This document shows, piece by piece, positions 37,666-49,321 of a stretch of DNA of 64,000 bases. Location of the stretch: the NCBI GenBank assembly GCA_050084515.1, contig CM114273.1, positions 15,686,001-15,750,000 on the forward strand, given 5' to 3'. The notes under the pieces were generated by a model, which did no database searches, was not told the DNA's origin, and was given only the letters and a program-made list of their open reading frames with translations. Origin of the DNA: Blasia pusilla (taxonomy: Eukaryota; Marchantiophyta; Marchantiopsida; Blasiales). A program made the position numbers and the translations under genes. Within the stretch, counting starts at the first letter, position 1; every line of letters begins with the position of its first letter.

Positions 37666-39949
37666 ACCATTTCTACATATAAATTAATCTAAAATTTCCC
37701 AAAATTGACCAAAGATATGGAAGAACTATTACAAGTTGGTATATGAAGATAAAATTGCACATATTTCCTTTTGTTATTATACTTTCCTACGTTGAAATTT
37801 CTATTGTAGAAGCTCAAAATATCAAAATCAAATGATTATGAATGCATTGGAAAGTTAACCTCTCAAAGAGTTGTTAAGACAGTCAGAGACAACCTTCAAT
37901 AATATTTTGACCATTGACAAACTAGATTGCTAAATCGATTGGAAAAACCCTAAAGAATGACTCCAACTGTTCATCATCTTGAAAAATCCACCTTAAATCC
38001 TCAACCATTTAGTGTTGACTAAAATCCCTTTGCCCCAAACTAAAATTGTGCCTTCTCTTGCATCTATTCTATCCTCATATATCAAGAATTTCAATGGATG
38101 TTCTTCTATCGCTTTGATATCATACGTGCTAAGTACGATCAACTAACCCTAGTTAAGATAATCGTATTTAACTAACTAACCAAGATATGTATGGGCTTTC
38201 CTACTTCGTGTGAGTACTAAATGTAGTAGTTCATGTGTTCAATGAGTTTGACTACAACTCAATCTTCAATTTTCATAGCCTCATATGAGGAAAATAACCA
38301 TGGGAGCCTAGTGTGCCAACCATCTTCCCCTCACTAAGGATCAAACTCCACGGCTACTCTTCTAGGCATAACAACAATTTCCTTCGCTTGGAGATTTTTG
38401 TAAATCTATTTAGGATCCTCTTGATCTTTACCACTACCATAGGATAGAGTGGATATAGATCTACTGTTAAGAAATTTGAGTGTTATTGCTTCAATGTGTT
38501 TTTGTAGCTACACTATCTGAGTTGTCACCCCAACTTTACGCCCAAGGTCTCTCCCGACCCGTCCATATGGTGGGCTTTCCATTCTCCTTTCGCACGTCCA
38601 TCATCATGTCTTCTTGTAGGACCATCTACACATTGGCCTTCGACTCCTTCAATTGCTGTGACTCACTTTTCACATATTGGTTAGTAGATCTATAAGTTAT
38701 ACCAGTTTGATGGGATAGAGTGTCGTATGCCTACTCCTCTTGAATGTCAATCTCAAATGATACGCAAGTGTAGGGTTAGTAGGTCACACTCACTCTACTG
38801 ATTGCACCTAAACACACTCTCACTAGTCTTGGTTTAAGTCAATCATCCTTCCAACTCCCCGAGTTCTCAACTCGAGCCATTCATCAAGCTCACATGGTCC
38901 CAACTCCTCACTTTCCAACACGGGCAAGTCTTCCTAGACTTAGAATATACTTTCTAGATAGTCCAAGCACCTAAAACGATATTTGCAGACCTAGCAGTCC
39001 CAATTGTTTAATGGACCTTGGACCTCGCACCTCATCCTTTTTGGCAACCCACTCTTCTAGACTATATTCTTCTCAAGTCTTGGTCCTTGTTTGGTCTAGG
39101 TTCCCCGAGTCATATTCGCTAACACATGAAATGCTTAATCTTGCTTGCGTCTTAGAATCCATCCAAATTGGTGGGTGGAAATGCTTGTAGAAGTAAATTT
39201 GGATAAAATATATATTTGTAGTCGTAGGCAAGAGAGAAGTAAAGATGATACGTGGTCTAGTCTTCAAAGAAGGAAAATTATGGATCCCAAACATCATAAA
39301 ATTGTGAAGCGAAGTTTTCTTTCGGGCGTGTAATGCAAGTGTAGCACACTATGTTGGAATTTATAAGACTTTAGATAGTCTTCAATGAACGTATTATTGG
39401 CCTAAGATGTGGAATCTTATCTTGATTGCTGCCTTAAGTACCAAGACAATACGCTCATAAATCTTAATAAGGCAAGGTCTTTACCAATGAGCTTGTAATT
39501 AAGTCATTGAATAGTTGGTCAAAAGGAATAGATATCCATTATATAAAGCCATTTTTAAAACTTAAATTGCTTGGCTAATGCACCCTTGGTGATTCGACAT
39601 TTTGGGAATACTCACAACCAGGAGGTTGCTTCTTAAATGTAGGAAGTATTGTAATAAAAGATGATTCAATAAAGACTAAGTTAGAGGAATCACTGAGGAT
39701 ATAAGTGTATTTTTTGAGATAAAGGGTAAATGAGAGGACTGGGCCTTGCACGAGGATAAAGATATGATGTGGAAGATGAGGAAAGGATAGGATGAAGAGA
39801 ATCTTAGTATCAAACGTGTGGCGCGCATAAGGTATTGCATGTGAATAGGAGGACATGTAACAAACATATAAGAGAAGTAGTTGCATGATCAATAAGGAAG
39901 AGATGATGTAGATTCAATCTCATTGCTCCTTGATGTCAAGGGAAGGGAT
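37666..39949. other. Intergenic stretch with a repeat fragment
   Basis: No gene recognised. Positions 38935-39140 match an inner part of the 49322-50075 repeat (CTCAAGTCTTGG, then GTTTGGTCTAGGTT), so this is a further fragment of that family. A frame at 39145-39333 is not recognised. Element E probably begins somewhere before 39950, but its left edge was not found. Confidence 0.5.
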
Positions 39950-40225
39950 CACTCAAGAGTATGTAAATAGGGGAGAAAGGTATAAGGGTAATTTTTACTT
40001 ATTAGACAAAGGTCCTTATGTTTTGAGTGTTACAGTAAGAGACTCTCCGTGAGTATGAGTGTTTGAGTGTGTGACGTAGGATCATCATCACGATATTCTT
40101 TGAGGGTTCAAAAGAATGGGATAATTTGAGCAGCATTGGTAATGGGGTTGTGTAGAGGATGGTGGAGTAGCAAGGGGTTTCAAGTAAGGAACGACCTTGA
40201 TTTCCATGTATAGTTATATCATCAT
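39950..40225 (+). mobile_element. Element E, leader part left of the nested insertion
   Basis: Positions 40100-40225 align with the leader of F (62414-62545): matching blocks are the GAGTGTTTGAGTG part, the TTCTTTGAGGGTTC part, AGCAAGGGGTT, and the CATGT part before the break. The alignment stops at 40225, where element D begins, and resumes at 48697. So this is the left side of an older element split by D. Confidence 0.7.
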
Positions 40226-41225
40226 TGTCACGTCTTTTAGGATAGATCGGCAAGATCTAGTAGAGCGCCTTCAGAGACACTTCAAGACAACCTCAAGAGG
40301 TCAAGGATGACTTGTTGAGGCCACGAGTAACCTGAGAGAGCATGTTTCCCTTTCGTTTCGACTCATTTGGAGTCATATATATATATATGTATATATATAC
40401 TATTTCGAGTAGTATTCTATTTGGATTATAGTTGACTTTACACTTTGGGAAGTGGCCCTTGGCCTGCTACAACACGTCAAGAGCCAAGAGGTGACTTGTG
40501 AGCATAGGTTACCGAGGAGAGAGCTTGAGAGCTCATTCTCTCTTTGTTGAACTTCTTGGCATGAGCTGGCAGAGCTATGATTCTGCTTGCCTTGTGGGTG
40601 TAACCCAAGCCTCTCATTAGGAGAGTGAATTTGGTTTGACTTGAGAGAGTGCACACCATGGAGAGATTGGTGTGAGATGATGAGAGAGATTTCATCGATT
40701 TTACAAAGAGAGAATGAGGATTTGAGAGCTACGATGGAGGAACTGGCTGATGTTCGCTATTTATTGCAGGTTGGGGGACCGTGTTCCTTGCTTCATGGCT
40801 CACAAGAGTGGTCATGGGAGCAGGAGCCATTCACTTGATGTCATTTATTGCTGTTTTTTCGTACAAGAGAGTGGTGCACGCAAGCGCTGCCCAAATTTTA
40901 GTAGAGATTGAGTATGGGGACGGGTTGCTCCATGCCGGTGCTCTCAAGAGCACCATGTAGCTCTCTGATTTGTGTTTTCATAGGTTTCAGATTTTTTTTG
41001 GGAAAAATCAGTGCGGAAGCGCTGCGGATTTGTTCGTATGAGTGCATATTGAAGGGTTGCAAGACAGTCCCAATCAGTTTTTATTGGGAGGTCTAACGAA
41101 GAAACCAATTGACGAGATCGTAGATCCGGAAGCTTTGTAGGCTTCTGAAGAAAGGGTGGACGATTATAAATTTGGAGCACAAAGTTGTGGCTGATTGAGC
41201 AAGCTGCCATAGCCATTGTGCTAGC
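40226..41225 (+). repeat. Left terminal repeat of element D (A1)
   Basis: Aligns with repeat A from TG(T/C)CACGTCTTTTAGG to the AAGCTGCCATAGCC part near 41205. A TATA-rich stretch at 40375-40400 sits where other copies read GCCATATATAG and may be the promoter TATA region. It then passes into unrelated sequence and the leader without the end segment. Confidence 0.8.
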
Positions 41226-43100
41226 ATGTGAGTGAAATTTGAATTTTCCATTGGTAAAATCCTTATTGGAGAAGTAGAAAAGTAAAGATCTTTTATTTTG
41301 GGGGATAGGACAAGTGAAGCTAAAATAGGGAGGTAGAAGTGGAATGAAAAATAAATTTAGAGGAGTTGACCCTCAATTTTAGGAGGGAGTTGCGGTGAAG
41401 CACTCAAATTGCAGCAATATCAGAAGGGGGGCAATCAAGCTAATCAGAATAGGCCTGACCGGGATTTGTAGGGGGTCACTTTAGCCATGGGTTGTATGAC
41501 CATGGTCAGCTGTTCCTACGGCGGTGCTCTCGCCGACCCTACAGCGTCCTTCTGTCCGTTTGACTGACGGACCATGGTTACTGAGCTGCCGCAGTCACCG
41601 AGTCTGCCGCGTCCATAATCGCCGACAGAGCTGTTGCCGTGCCCGCAACTATTTCGTCTGACGCTGCCCAGACGTCGTGACCAATGACTCAACTGGATTT
41701 TAGGCGGTGTGACCACGTCGGCTAGCGCATCGGCCAGCCTTGTCTCTCGCGCCTGCCGCCGGGCGAGCTGCACAACTTCTTGTTGACATGACCGTGCAAT
41801 CCGGCCCTGACGGCCGTGCCGTGCCTTTGCCGTGCCCTTGTCGCCGACTGCGGTGCGGCCTACCGCCAACTACATCGTTTCCTGCTACCCGACTACGTTA
41901 TTGATTGCCCTCACCCGGTCTCACTTCCGTCCGCCCTCCGTGATCCAGTTTCGCCCATTCTCCACTCGCTTTTAGTTGCCGCATCCGGCTGTTGCTGAAC
42001 GGACGGTCATGCTCAAGAGCCGTTGCTTTAGGACTCCACCGCCGCCACCTATTGGTTTGGCCGTCGCCAACACATGCGGTCATCAATCGTCGCGCACGGG
42101 GTGTACACGAGCACGATTCAGCATAGACAGGTGAATCATTGCTTTATGGGGTCCCAATTTTTGTTTCGTTTTGCTATGTTGAGATTTTTAGCGGCTCGAC
42201 GACGATCGAGTACTGTGTCGTGACGCCCGTAGCTGCAACGCGCCGCCGATTTCCGCACCGTGCCGCTCATGGCTGCACCGCACCGTCTCAATCGGGGAGC
42301 CGTACCATCATTGGGAAGAAGATTATGTTTTGTTGATTGAGGAGGGTATGCCGTTGAGTGCCGCATCCATTCCCGAGTGCGGTGCCGATTGTAGCCGTTC
42401 TATGCCGCGAGTGCCGCACCGTACCGTTGAACCCGCACCGCATATTGAGGAGATTTGAGCATCGTCAGTACCAAGGGACTACGACTTGCTATTGGAGGAT
42501 TTTGTCTTCACGACCAAGTTGGGATCAAGATTTGCAGTGCTGAGGAGCAACATCGACATTATTGTCAGGTTATCCATCTTGGTCTTTTACCCAACACGTG
42601 TTAGGGATTTCCGGGCATTGGGCAACTAGTTGGGATATTGGGTTTTGTGCAGATGCTGATAACATAATTGATGTATGGATTTAGGGGACATAGACCTATG
42701 TGGGATGTCCAGAGTTGAGATGGTTTGTCGATGATACGATAGATCAGTGGATGGGCCGCACAACACACGTCTCAATGAAAGAGTGTAGATTGAGTGCCGC
42801 ATGTTAGATTGAGTGAATACTTTCAAGGTTGAGAGTGATAGTATGAGGGGGACATGAGGGTCAACACGACGTCCTTTCGAGACTTTGAGAGGCGAGGTGA
42901 TGGACCTGAGAGTAGCTCTAGAGGTTTTACGTGGAAGACGCGAGGTTTCGAGGGTCTCCACGTTAGAGACCACTTCTATCTCCTTCTGTGTAGTCTTCAG
43001 ACAAGGGGAAGAGCATAGAGGAGTTTGTTGGTGCATCACCGCACATAATTAGTGGTCCCACCAGTTAGGCGTACGAGATGGATGACCGAAGTAGAGGATC
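41226..43100 (+). other. Leader of element D
   Basis: The first 250 bases are AT-rich and unmatched. From about 41480 it becomes very GC-rich. From about 42120 it aligns with the leader of B, with the TTGCTATGTTG part, then the GCAACGCGCCGCC part. No conserved coding frame is seen. Confidence 0.6.
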
Positions 43101-43890
43101 GCGTAGTTTTTCATGTGCTATAGGCACTATAGTGTTACACGACTTCATTGCGGAGTTTAGGAGTTGGTGTGACCCATGACGGGCTAGGAACTCGAGAGAT
43201 TTCAACCCATTTATAGCATGGAACAACATGTTTCAACACATAGACGGGGCACCCATGGACGATTAGCACGAGTTCTCCCATAGATATGCCCAGGAGATTG
43301 AGGCATGGCGACTCTAATGACAACCCACACTATGTGTCATGGACGGAGCCATTCCCATGTGAGAAGGAGGAGTTAGGAGAGGCTAATTTATTCCTCTTCC
43401 ACCTGTGATGTTTTAGGAGGGATAACTTGCACTGGAATAGTTGCATCATCCAGTCGGGTTTGTCCCAGATTCAACCTCGTGGTTGAGTTCTTTGCTGAGT
43501 TACGGACGAGCTACCAGCGGGAACAGGCTGAGAAGTTGCGGAGCATCCACCACTTCCAGAGGCGCTCGTGTGAGAGTTTGCATGGAGCCTACACTCGCTT
43601 GCACCAATTGATTAACGTCACTCAGGGGGTGATAGAGTCCCAGACCATCCAATCATCGTACGCGATGTTGGACTGAATCTTAGGGACACGTGTGCAAGAG
43701 GGGGTGCTTCTTATGAATACCTCACTTACATTGAGAGATTTTTTTAGGACGGCCAAGAATATTGAGCGCAACATGGCGGACGAGAGCATAGCCATCATGC
43801 GTTCTAGGCGAGAGTAGTCACGATTGTCATCGACGCGTGCTTTAGCATGGAGGAGGAGATGGTGTTGCACAAGGAGGTTATCAGTGTGAG
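43100..43890 (+). pseudogene. gag of element D, broken
   Basis: Matches B gag in all three frames in turn: CACGACTTCATTGCGGAG, then the FNPFIAWNNMFQHIDG-like part, then AELRTSYQREQAEKLRSIH and the INVTQGVIESQTIQSSYAMLD frame (43479-43676). It is interrupted by several stops and frameshifts. The first zinc knuckle present in B and F is missing, through a deletion near 43820-43890. Confidence 0.8.
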
Positions 43891-43892
43891 TA

Positions 43893-46800
43893 TTTTTTCA
43901 GAGGCACAATCACACACACGCCAAGTGTTTCAGCTGACATCTTGAGTTACATTCGGATCGAGGGCCATAGAGGGCACTAGAGCAAATTTTCGGTCCAGGT
44001 GGGCCTAGAGATCGTACACCAGATGGTCCCATTGGGGGATGAGGAGTTGGAGTTGCCTGAGGGGCTGGTGGAGTTGCTTATGGAGGAGGTAGAGTTCCAC
44101 TACCTACATGCGTCGAGGGAGACTTCGGGCGTGAGGCTGGGATGGATGCTCAGATACAAAAGCTACAACAGTAGATCGCCGCTATGGCATTGAGATTACC
44201 CGATGCCAGATATGTGGCAACAACGTCTTATGGAGCAGCCGGAGATATGGAGGATCCTAGCTAGATATGCGTGACTGTCTTGTTGGAGGCAACCGTTGTT
44301 GTTACACGAGGAGCCGCCACGGAGTTGGATCCATAGCAAGGGGAAGCCAAGAAATAGACTAGGCTTCCTCAGTCTTTCACGTTGTTCGAGGCGATGAGGA
44401 TCCCATTGATGGGTCTTGATCAGAGGTCCGGCAAAGTTGTTGATGTTTTTGGTGTGCATGCAAGGAGGGTGATGGGAGAAGCAAGTGCGAAAACTCCTAT
44501 TGATGATGCTCATAAGGAGCATGTGTCGAGCACGTTGTTGGGGGCGGCCACTGTTCTATATGGCCCTCCTTTATTTTCTGCTTCCGATGTTATGGCGTTG
44601 GGAGGTATGCTCACCGAGGTTTTTTGGCTGGCCACTACGCTATGTGAGCGTGGAGTTGATGTTCCTACGTCACACTCAGGGGTTATTGTAGAGGAGGTGA
44701 TGGACCTGCCCTTAGAGCCTATGCTCGGGCCGTCCGCGTCATATTCATGGCAGGCTGCAGCTGCTAGGATGGCGGAGATGCCTGCTAGATCCGCGATAGA
44801 GCATGTTATGGCTGCTTTTGGTATTGTATTGCTGGATAATTGGGGAGAGGTCTTTTAGTTGGTGAGTCCGAGAGGTAGAGTTTTTAGACCATAATGCGTC
44901 TTTTTGAATTCAGGAGCGCAACCCTTGATGTTGGGAAAAGCAACATTCAAAGGATTGGGCTTAACGAGAGCCGATATGGAGCGTTGTCCATTCAAGATAC
45001 AAACATCCTTGGATGGGGCGAGTACCATACAGTTTATCACTTGATAGGAGGTTGTGGTGAGGATTTTCCCAGGACATCCTACAGATGAGTCCGTGGTGGA
45101 AGCCAAGGAAATCATGATTGATGTAGAGTCCTATGACGTCCTGGTTGGTGGACTAGTGTTGTACCCGATGGTATTTTCCCTGGATTATTGGGAGGATTCT
45201 GCATCCTACAGACCAAGATGGAAGTCCAGTGATGGAAGACTTTGTTCATTACCCGTTCGATTCATATGTGGAGTGATCGAGTGACGACCAGTAGAGATGG
45301 CAATTCTAGCAGCATTTAGCGGCGCCATCACGTGGCCTAGTGATTTGATTGAGGGACATATCCATGCAGAGGATACTCCTCTTCCCGACATTTCTATGGA
45401 GAGGAGTGTCATGGTAGGCGGATGGTTCCATGGAGGAGAGGTGTCGTTGTGGGGCTCGAGTGAGGAGCTCCAACGTTTATCTGATGAGCACGTATAAATG
45501 GCCAAGAGTGAGATGTTTGCATTAAAGCGTAACGGGTCAGAGAAACCCGAAGTAGCAAGGAGTGATACTATGACCCCTTTGGACACCACCCTGATTGTAT
45601 GATGCATCCCAGAGGAGGGTATTCGCGTGTAGGATCTCTTTGGAGGGATCAACATTGGCTTAGTTGCTATTTTGCAAGCAGGAGTGCGCGTTCAATAGTA
45701 ACTGTACGTGGAGGTTGATGATATTGCAATGCGTGCTTCACTTCACCATGTGGCACAATTATGTCTCCAATTTTCCACCTTGTTCTTTGCGTCCACCATC
45801 CAAGGATACAAGAGTTTCCTACACAGGACTTAGAGCAGACTTGGTCATTGCTGGTTGGCTGTGTCTGGGCGAGTTGAGTGTTGGACGAGGTAGCAGGTTA
45901 GATGTCTCTCGGTCTTGGTTAAATTGGGAGATGATGGGAATCTTGAAACACTTACAAGAGCATCATTATCTTTCTCTAGCATACATTATGGAGAATGTGC
46001 CGATTCTGGGCGATTTAAGGTCCCGCGCGGTGATGAGTGCACATTAGGTGCGCGCATGGATCGGCCTAGCAATTTTGTTGGATGCAATGAGTGTAGGTTC
46101 ACAAGCACATTGCCTGCATTTTTTATGGAACAACTTGGTGCCACATGAGGTTTTGCGGAGGGCATATGCGAGAGTCGAGCGCCCCTCCGATTTGTTGGTG
46201 GATTCTATTCTAGATCTAGGTCGTTGATCACAAGCAGTATGACACGATGATAGACCCAGTATAACACAATGACCGACCTCTGTTGATTTTGGTCAACAGG
46301 ATTGGCATGCCATGGGCAGCCTTCCCCACATTTGTGAGTTTTCCCGCTTCCTATGCATTCAAGGAGGACGAGCCTGGCTTAGTTTGGGATGACCAAGTAT
46401 AGCAGTTGGTGGAGCCCAATTCCTATGAGGGAGAGCGAGCGATGGGATTCCCCATAAGAGGGATGGCAGTATCGTCACTATCTAAGGCATCACGACGTCA
46501 TGTCTTGGATCAGGCGATGGACATGAACTGCTTGACATGGATTTACAGCTTATGAGTCGATGAGCAGCGTCGTTTGCAAATGCCACATATCACAACTGTT
46601 GCGTTGGTGAGCCACATGCCTACCGAGATGGTTAACGAGCCCCATGCCTACCAAAATGGGAGTGAGACCCAAAGAGATTGACATACCAAGGGTCGTTGAG
46701 AGAGATACCCTTGGACTTATTGGGATGTTTTGCAGGTACGCTAGAATATTATAGCCACAACATCGAGCCTGGTTTCGGGTAGTGCACGTGGTGGAGATCA

Positions 46801-46920
46801 GAGTTTGCAGTTGGCTGCTGGGGAGTAGTCGAGTTCTCTTGTCCGAGATGGGGTTGCACCATAGCAACCACCAACACCCACGTCGGAGAGTCCTACGGTA
46901 GTCACGATGGAGACTTGGGA
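43893..46920 (+). pseudogene. Protease and pre-RT region of element D
   Basis: Shares the spacer and protease with C. The best frame is 44382-44858 (158 codons; the LPLEPMLGPSASYSW part). The active-site triplet reads NSGAQPL: the catalytic Asp codon is AAT at 44907-44909, so this protease would be dead. The alignment with C holds until GGAGACTTGGGAG at about 46920, then jumps. Confidence 0.8.
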
Positions 46921-47160
46921 GGACCTTTACCTTGACAAAGCGCCATAGTCATTATGTGTTGGTGATGGTCGAGCACTTATCGAAGTGGATAGAGTTGCTT
47001 TTAGAGTTGGGACCTGTTCTTTTGGGAGTTTCAAGTGGTTGGCGATAGGATCGAGATTCAACAAGGGTTAGGCATCCTTTAGGGTCTTTCAAGGAGATTG
47101 GGACTTGCAACTTTATGGCGATTCAACAAGTAGGAGGGCTAGATTTGCAACTTTAGTGGC
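46921..47160 (+). pseudogene. Integrase scrap of element D at a deletion junction
   Basis: Positions 46921-47000 match C from about 31845 to 31918 (the ERHSRYVLVMVEH, then SKWIEL part). The RT, RNase H and zinc region of C (about 29830-31845) are absent. After 47000 the integrase core is also missing; alignment with C resumes at about 47165 with the GTTGAGATGTTGG part. Confidence 0.75.
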
Positions 47161-47164
47161 TAGA

Positions 47165-47745
47165 TTTCGTGGCCATTCGTTGAGATGTTGGTGAGGTGTT
47201 GAACCTTGATGACCTTGATGTATGGATGTGAGCATGTTCTTAGAGGGTTGAGTTGTTTTGGAGAGAGATGCCCATGGCGTTTGAGAACTTGGCGATTGCG
47301 CAACATCGGGATTCGTTGAGGTATGCAACTATTCAAGGAGGTGGTTATCGATCTATTATTTTGAGGTTTCATTAGGGATACTATGTCTACTTGCAACAGA
47401 CGGCACCCACGATGTTGGATGTGACTTCATGGCACACTATCTTGAGAGAGTGTGAGATTTTGCTATTTGGTGTTCTCTTATTGGAGGGATGGGATGGTAT
47501 AGTTTGGAAGGATCATGTGCGCAAATGTGCACCATGTCACCTTCCTAACATTGATGGTACAGTTGATTTGAGCTTAGAAGTAGTTCCTACAGGCTAACGA
47601 TGTATGTTGTGTGGTTCTGCAGGTGGTGCAGCCACTTTGCTAGGTTTTGATGGATATTCGAGGGGATGGCATATGGCATGTTTGACGCCATCTCGCATTA
47701 GGGTTCCTCATGGGTGATGGATGTGTCCCATATATATGTAGAGTA
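47165..47745 (+). pseudogene. Integrase C-terminal region with PHD finger, element D
   Basis: Second copy of the region at 32310-32875. The frame 47391-47597 covers the beta-rich part (ILRECEILLFGVLLLEG, CAPCHLPNIDG). The PHD finger is at 47601-47735: CMLC is intact, the third and fourth Cys have become Phe and Tyr, the WHMAC part with its His is kept, and the last Cys is Tyr. A TGA precedes WMCP, as in C. Ligands lost here are kept in C and the reverse, so the ancestor had all eight. Confidence 0.75.
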
Positions 47746-47926
47746 GATAGTTTTAGATTAGGACTTGTGTATGTGACATGGATGACAAGAAGGCGACTAA
47801 GGATCGATGGTGCCACATGAGTAGCCAACCTTTTTGCTCTTAGCATCCGAGAGATGTATGTCATGGTAGCTAGGGATAGATGGCTATCTCGAGTTAGAGA
47901 GACATAATCATCAAATAGGAGGGCGA

Positions 47927-48051
47927 TTGGAGATATTCTGGTACTTCTTGTCTTGTTGTTTGCATGCCATGAGTTAGCATGGGATCGTACATATTTATGT
48001 GTGTTCGGTGACAACGATGTATGTTGTATGGCGATGTATATGCGCACGATA
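47927..48051 (+). repeat. Internal copy of the terminal end segment (B1)
   Basis: Runs from TTGGAGATATT to CGCACGATA, followed by GC and then TACCACATCTTTTAGG, which is the start of the right repeat with TG changed to TA. Matches 33048-33174 in C and 48567-48694 downstream. A purine-rich tract (ATAGGAGGGCGA) lies directly before it. Confidence 0.8.
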
Positions 48052-48053
48052 GC

Positions 48054-48566
48054 TACCACATCTTTTAGGATAGATCGGCAAGATGTAGTAGAGCGCCTTT
48101 GGAGATATTAGAGGACAGACTCAAGAGGTTGAAGATGACCTGATGAGGCCACGTGTAAACTAAAAGAGTAGATTTTTCCTTCGTTTCGGCTCATTTGGAG
48201 CCATATATAGAACTTGTTATTTTAGGTAAGTTTCCATTTGGATTATATTTGACTCTCTACTTTGGGAAGTGGCCCTTAACCCACTACAGCACGTCAAGAG
48301 CCAAGGAGGTGACCTGCAAGCATAAATTACCGCGGAGAGAGCTTGGGAAAGAGAAGAGGATATACCTCTAAGAGAGAGATAGCTTGAGAGCTCATTCTCT
48401 CTTTTTTGAACCTCTTGGCATGAGCTGGTGGAGCTATGGTCTTCCTTGCCTTGTGTGTGTAACCCAAGCCTCTCATTAAGAGATTGGGTTTGGTTTGACA
48501 TGAGAGAGAAAGTGCACTCCATGGAGAGATTGGCGTGAGATGTTAAGAGAGATTTCATTGATTTTA
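48054..48566 (+). repeat. Right terminal repeat of element D, internally shortened (A2)
   Basis: Aligns with the left repeat from 40226 to about 40703 (GATTTCATTGATTTTA). The next 500 bases of the repeat body are missing, and the sequence joins directly to the end segment. Confidence 0.8.
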
Positions 48567-48696
48567 TTGGAGATATTTTTTAATTTTCTTGTCTCCTTGT
48601 TTGGATGCCATGAGTTAGTATGGAATCGTGTGTGTTTATGTGTGTCTTTGGTGACAATTATGTATGTTGTGTAGCGATGTGTACGCGCACGACATG
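48567..48696 (+). repeat. Terminal end segment at the right end of element D (B2)
   Basis: From TTGGAGATATT to CGCACGACATG, matching the internal copy at 47927-48051. The probable target duplication ATCAT follows immediately. Confidence 0.8.
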
Positions 48697-49321
48697 ATCA
48701 TTGGGTAGCAAGCCAAGTGCTGTGATTGCAAATGGTGAAAGTGTTACGTGGAGAGATATGGATGACATAAGTTAGAGAGAAATGCCTTCTTTCTCTAGCG
48801 TGATAGAAACCATTGACTATGATGACTTCATTTAGGACTTCAACATGTAGTACAAATTTTAGGAAATATGAGGGCGCATGTAGTTGAGCCCTTTCATGAC
48901 ATGGAAGGGTTTGTTCCCACATTTGGATGGACCTTATATGGATGACTAATGAGAGTTTCGATCTTCACAACCTGCAAAGATTGATGTATAGAAGGTGTAT
49001 TGGGCTCAAGGATATATGTCCATCAATGGTCACTAGACATTTGATGGAATAGTGAGAGAGACTATACCCACACCATTGGCTCGTGGACTAGATGGAGAGA
49101 ATACAATCGACAATAGTATGGTGGTAGAGTCCTCTAGTGGTAGAAGGCCACCCAATTTTAGTCACACATTAATTTAAAATTTCTTTTGAGAGTTGGGGAG
49201 GAAAGTTTGGGATGTGATGTTTCTTCACACAATGAAATCCATATTAAAGGTGATCTTCGAATTTTCTAAGCGGACCGAACTCAACATAAGTGAGAAGCAT
49301 ATCGTGACCAAATTTTCTAAA
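48697..49321 (+). pseudogene. gag of element E, right of the nested insertion
   Basis: Aligns with F from about 62541 to 63315: the ATTGGGTA start, the TTTCATGACATGGAAGGG part, the TATATGGATGACTA part, and the GTGAAAGTG-type and GTGACCAAATTTTCT parts at its end. It is closed by stops in all frames. It ends abruptly at 49321, where the large inverted repeat begins. Confidence 0.8.

Larger units (their letters stand above)
40226..48696 (+). mobile_element. Element D: Ty3-like retroelement lacking RT, nested in E
   Basis: A complete insertion of about 8.5 kb. Left end TGTCACGTCTTTTAGG at 40226; right end CGCACGACATG at 48696. ATCAT lies on both sides (40221-40225 and 48697-48701), a probable 5-bp target duplication. 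Both flanks align to one continuous stretch of F, which confirms the limits. Order: left repeat, GC-rich leader, gag, protease region, integrase scrap, PHD region, end segment, shortened right repeat, end segment. Comparison with C shows RT, RNase H and nearly all of the integrase core deleted, so it could only have moved with help from another copy. Confidence 0.9.

Noticed and set aside
41516-41998. Frames up to 117 codons in the GC-rich leader of D
   Set aside because: High G+C gives long chance frames, and the matching leader of B does not keep them.
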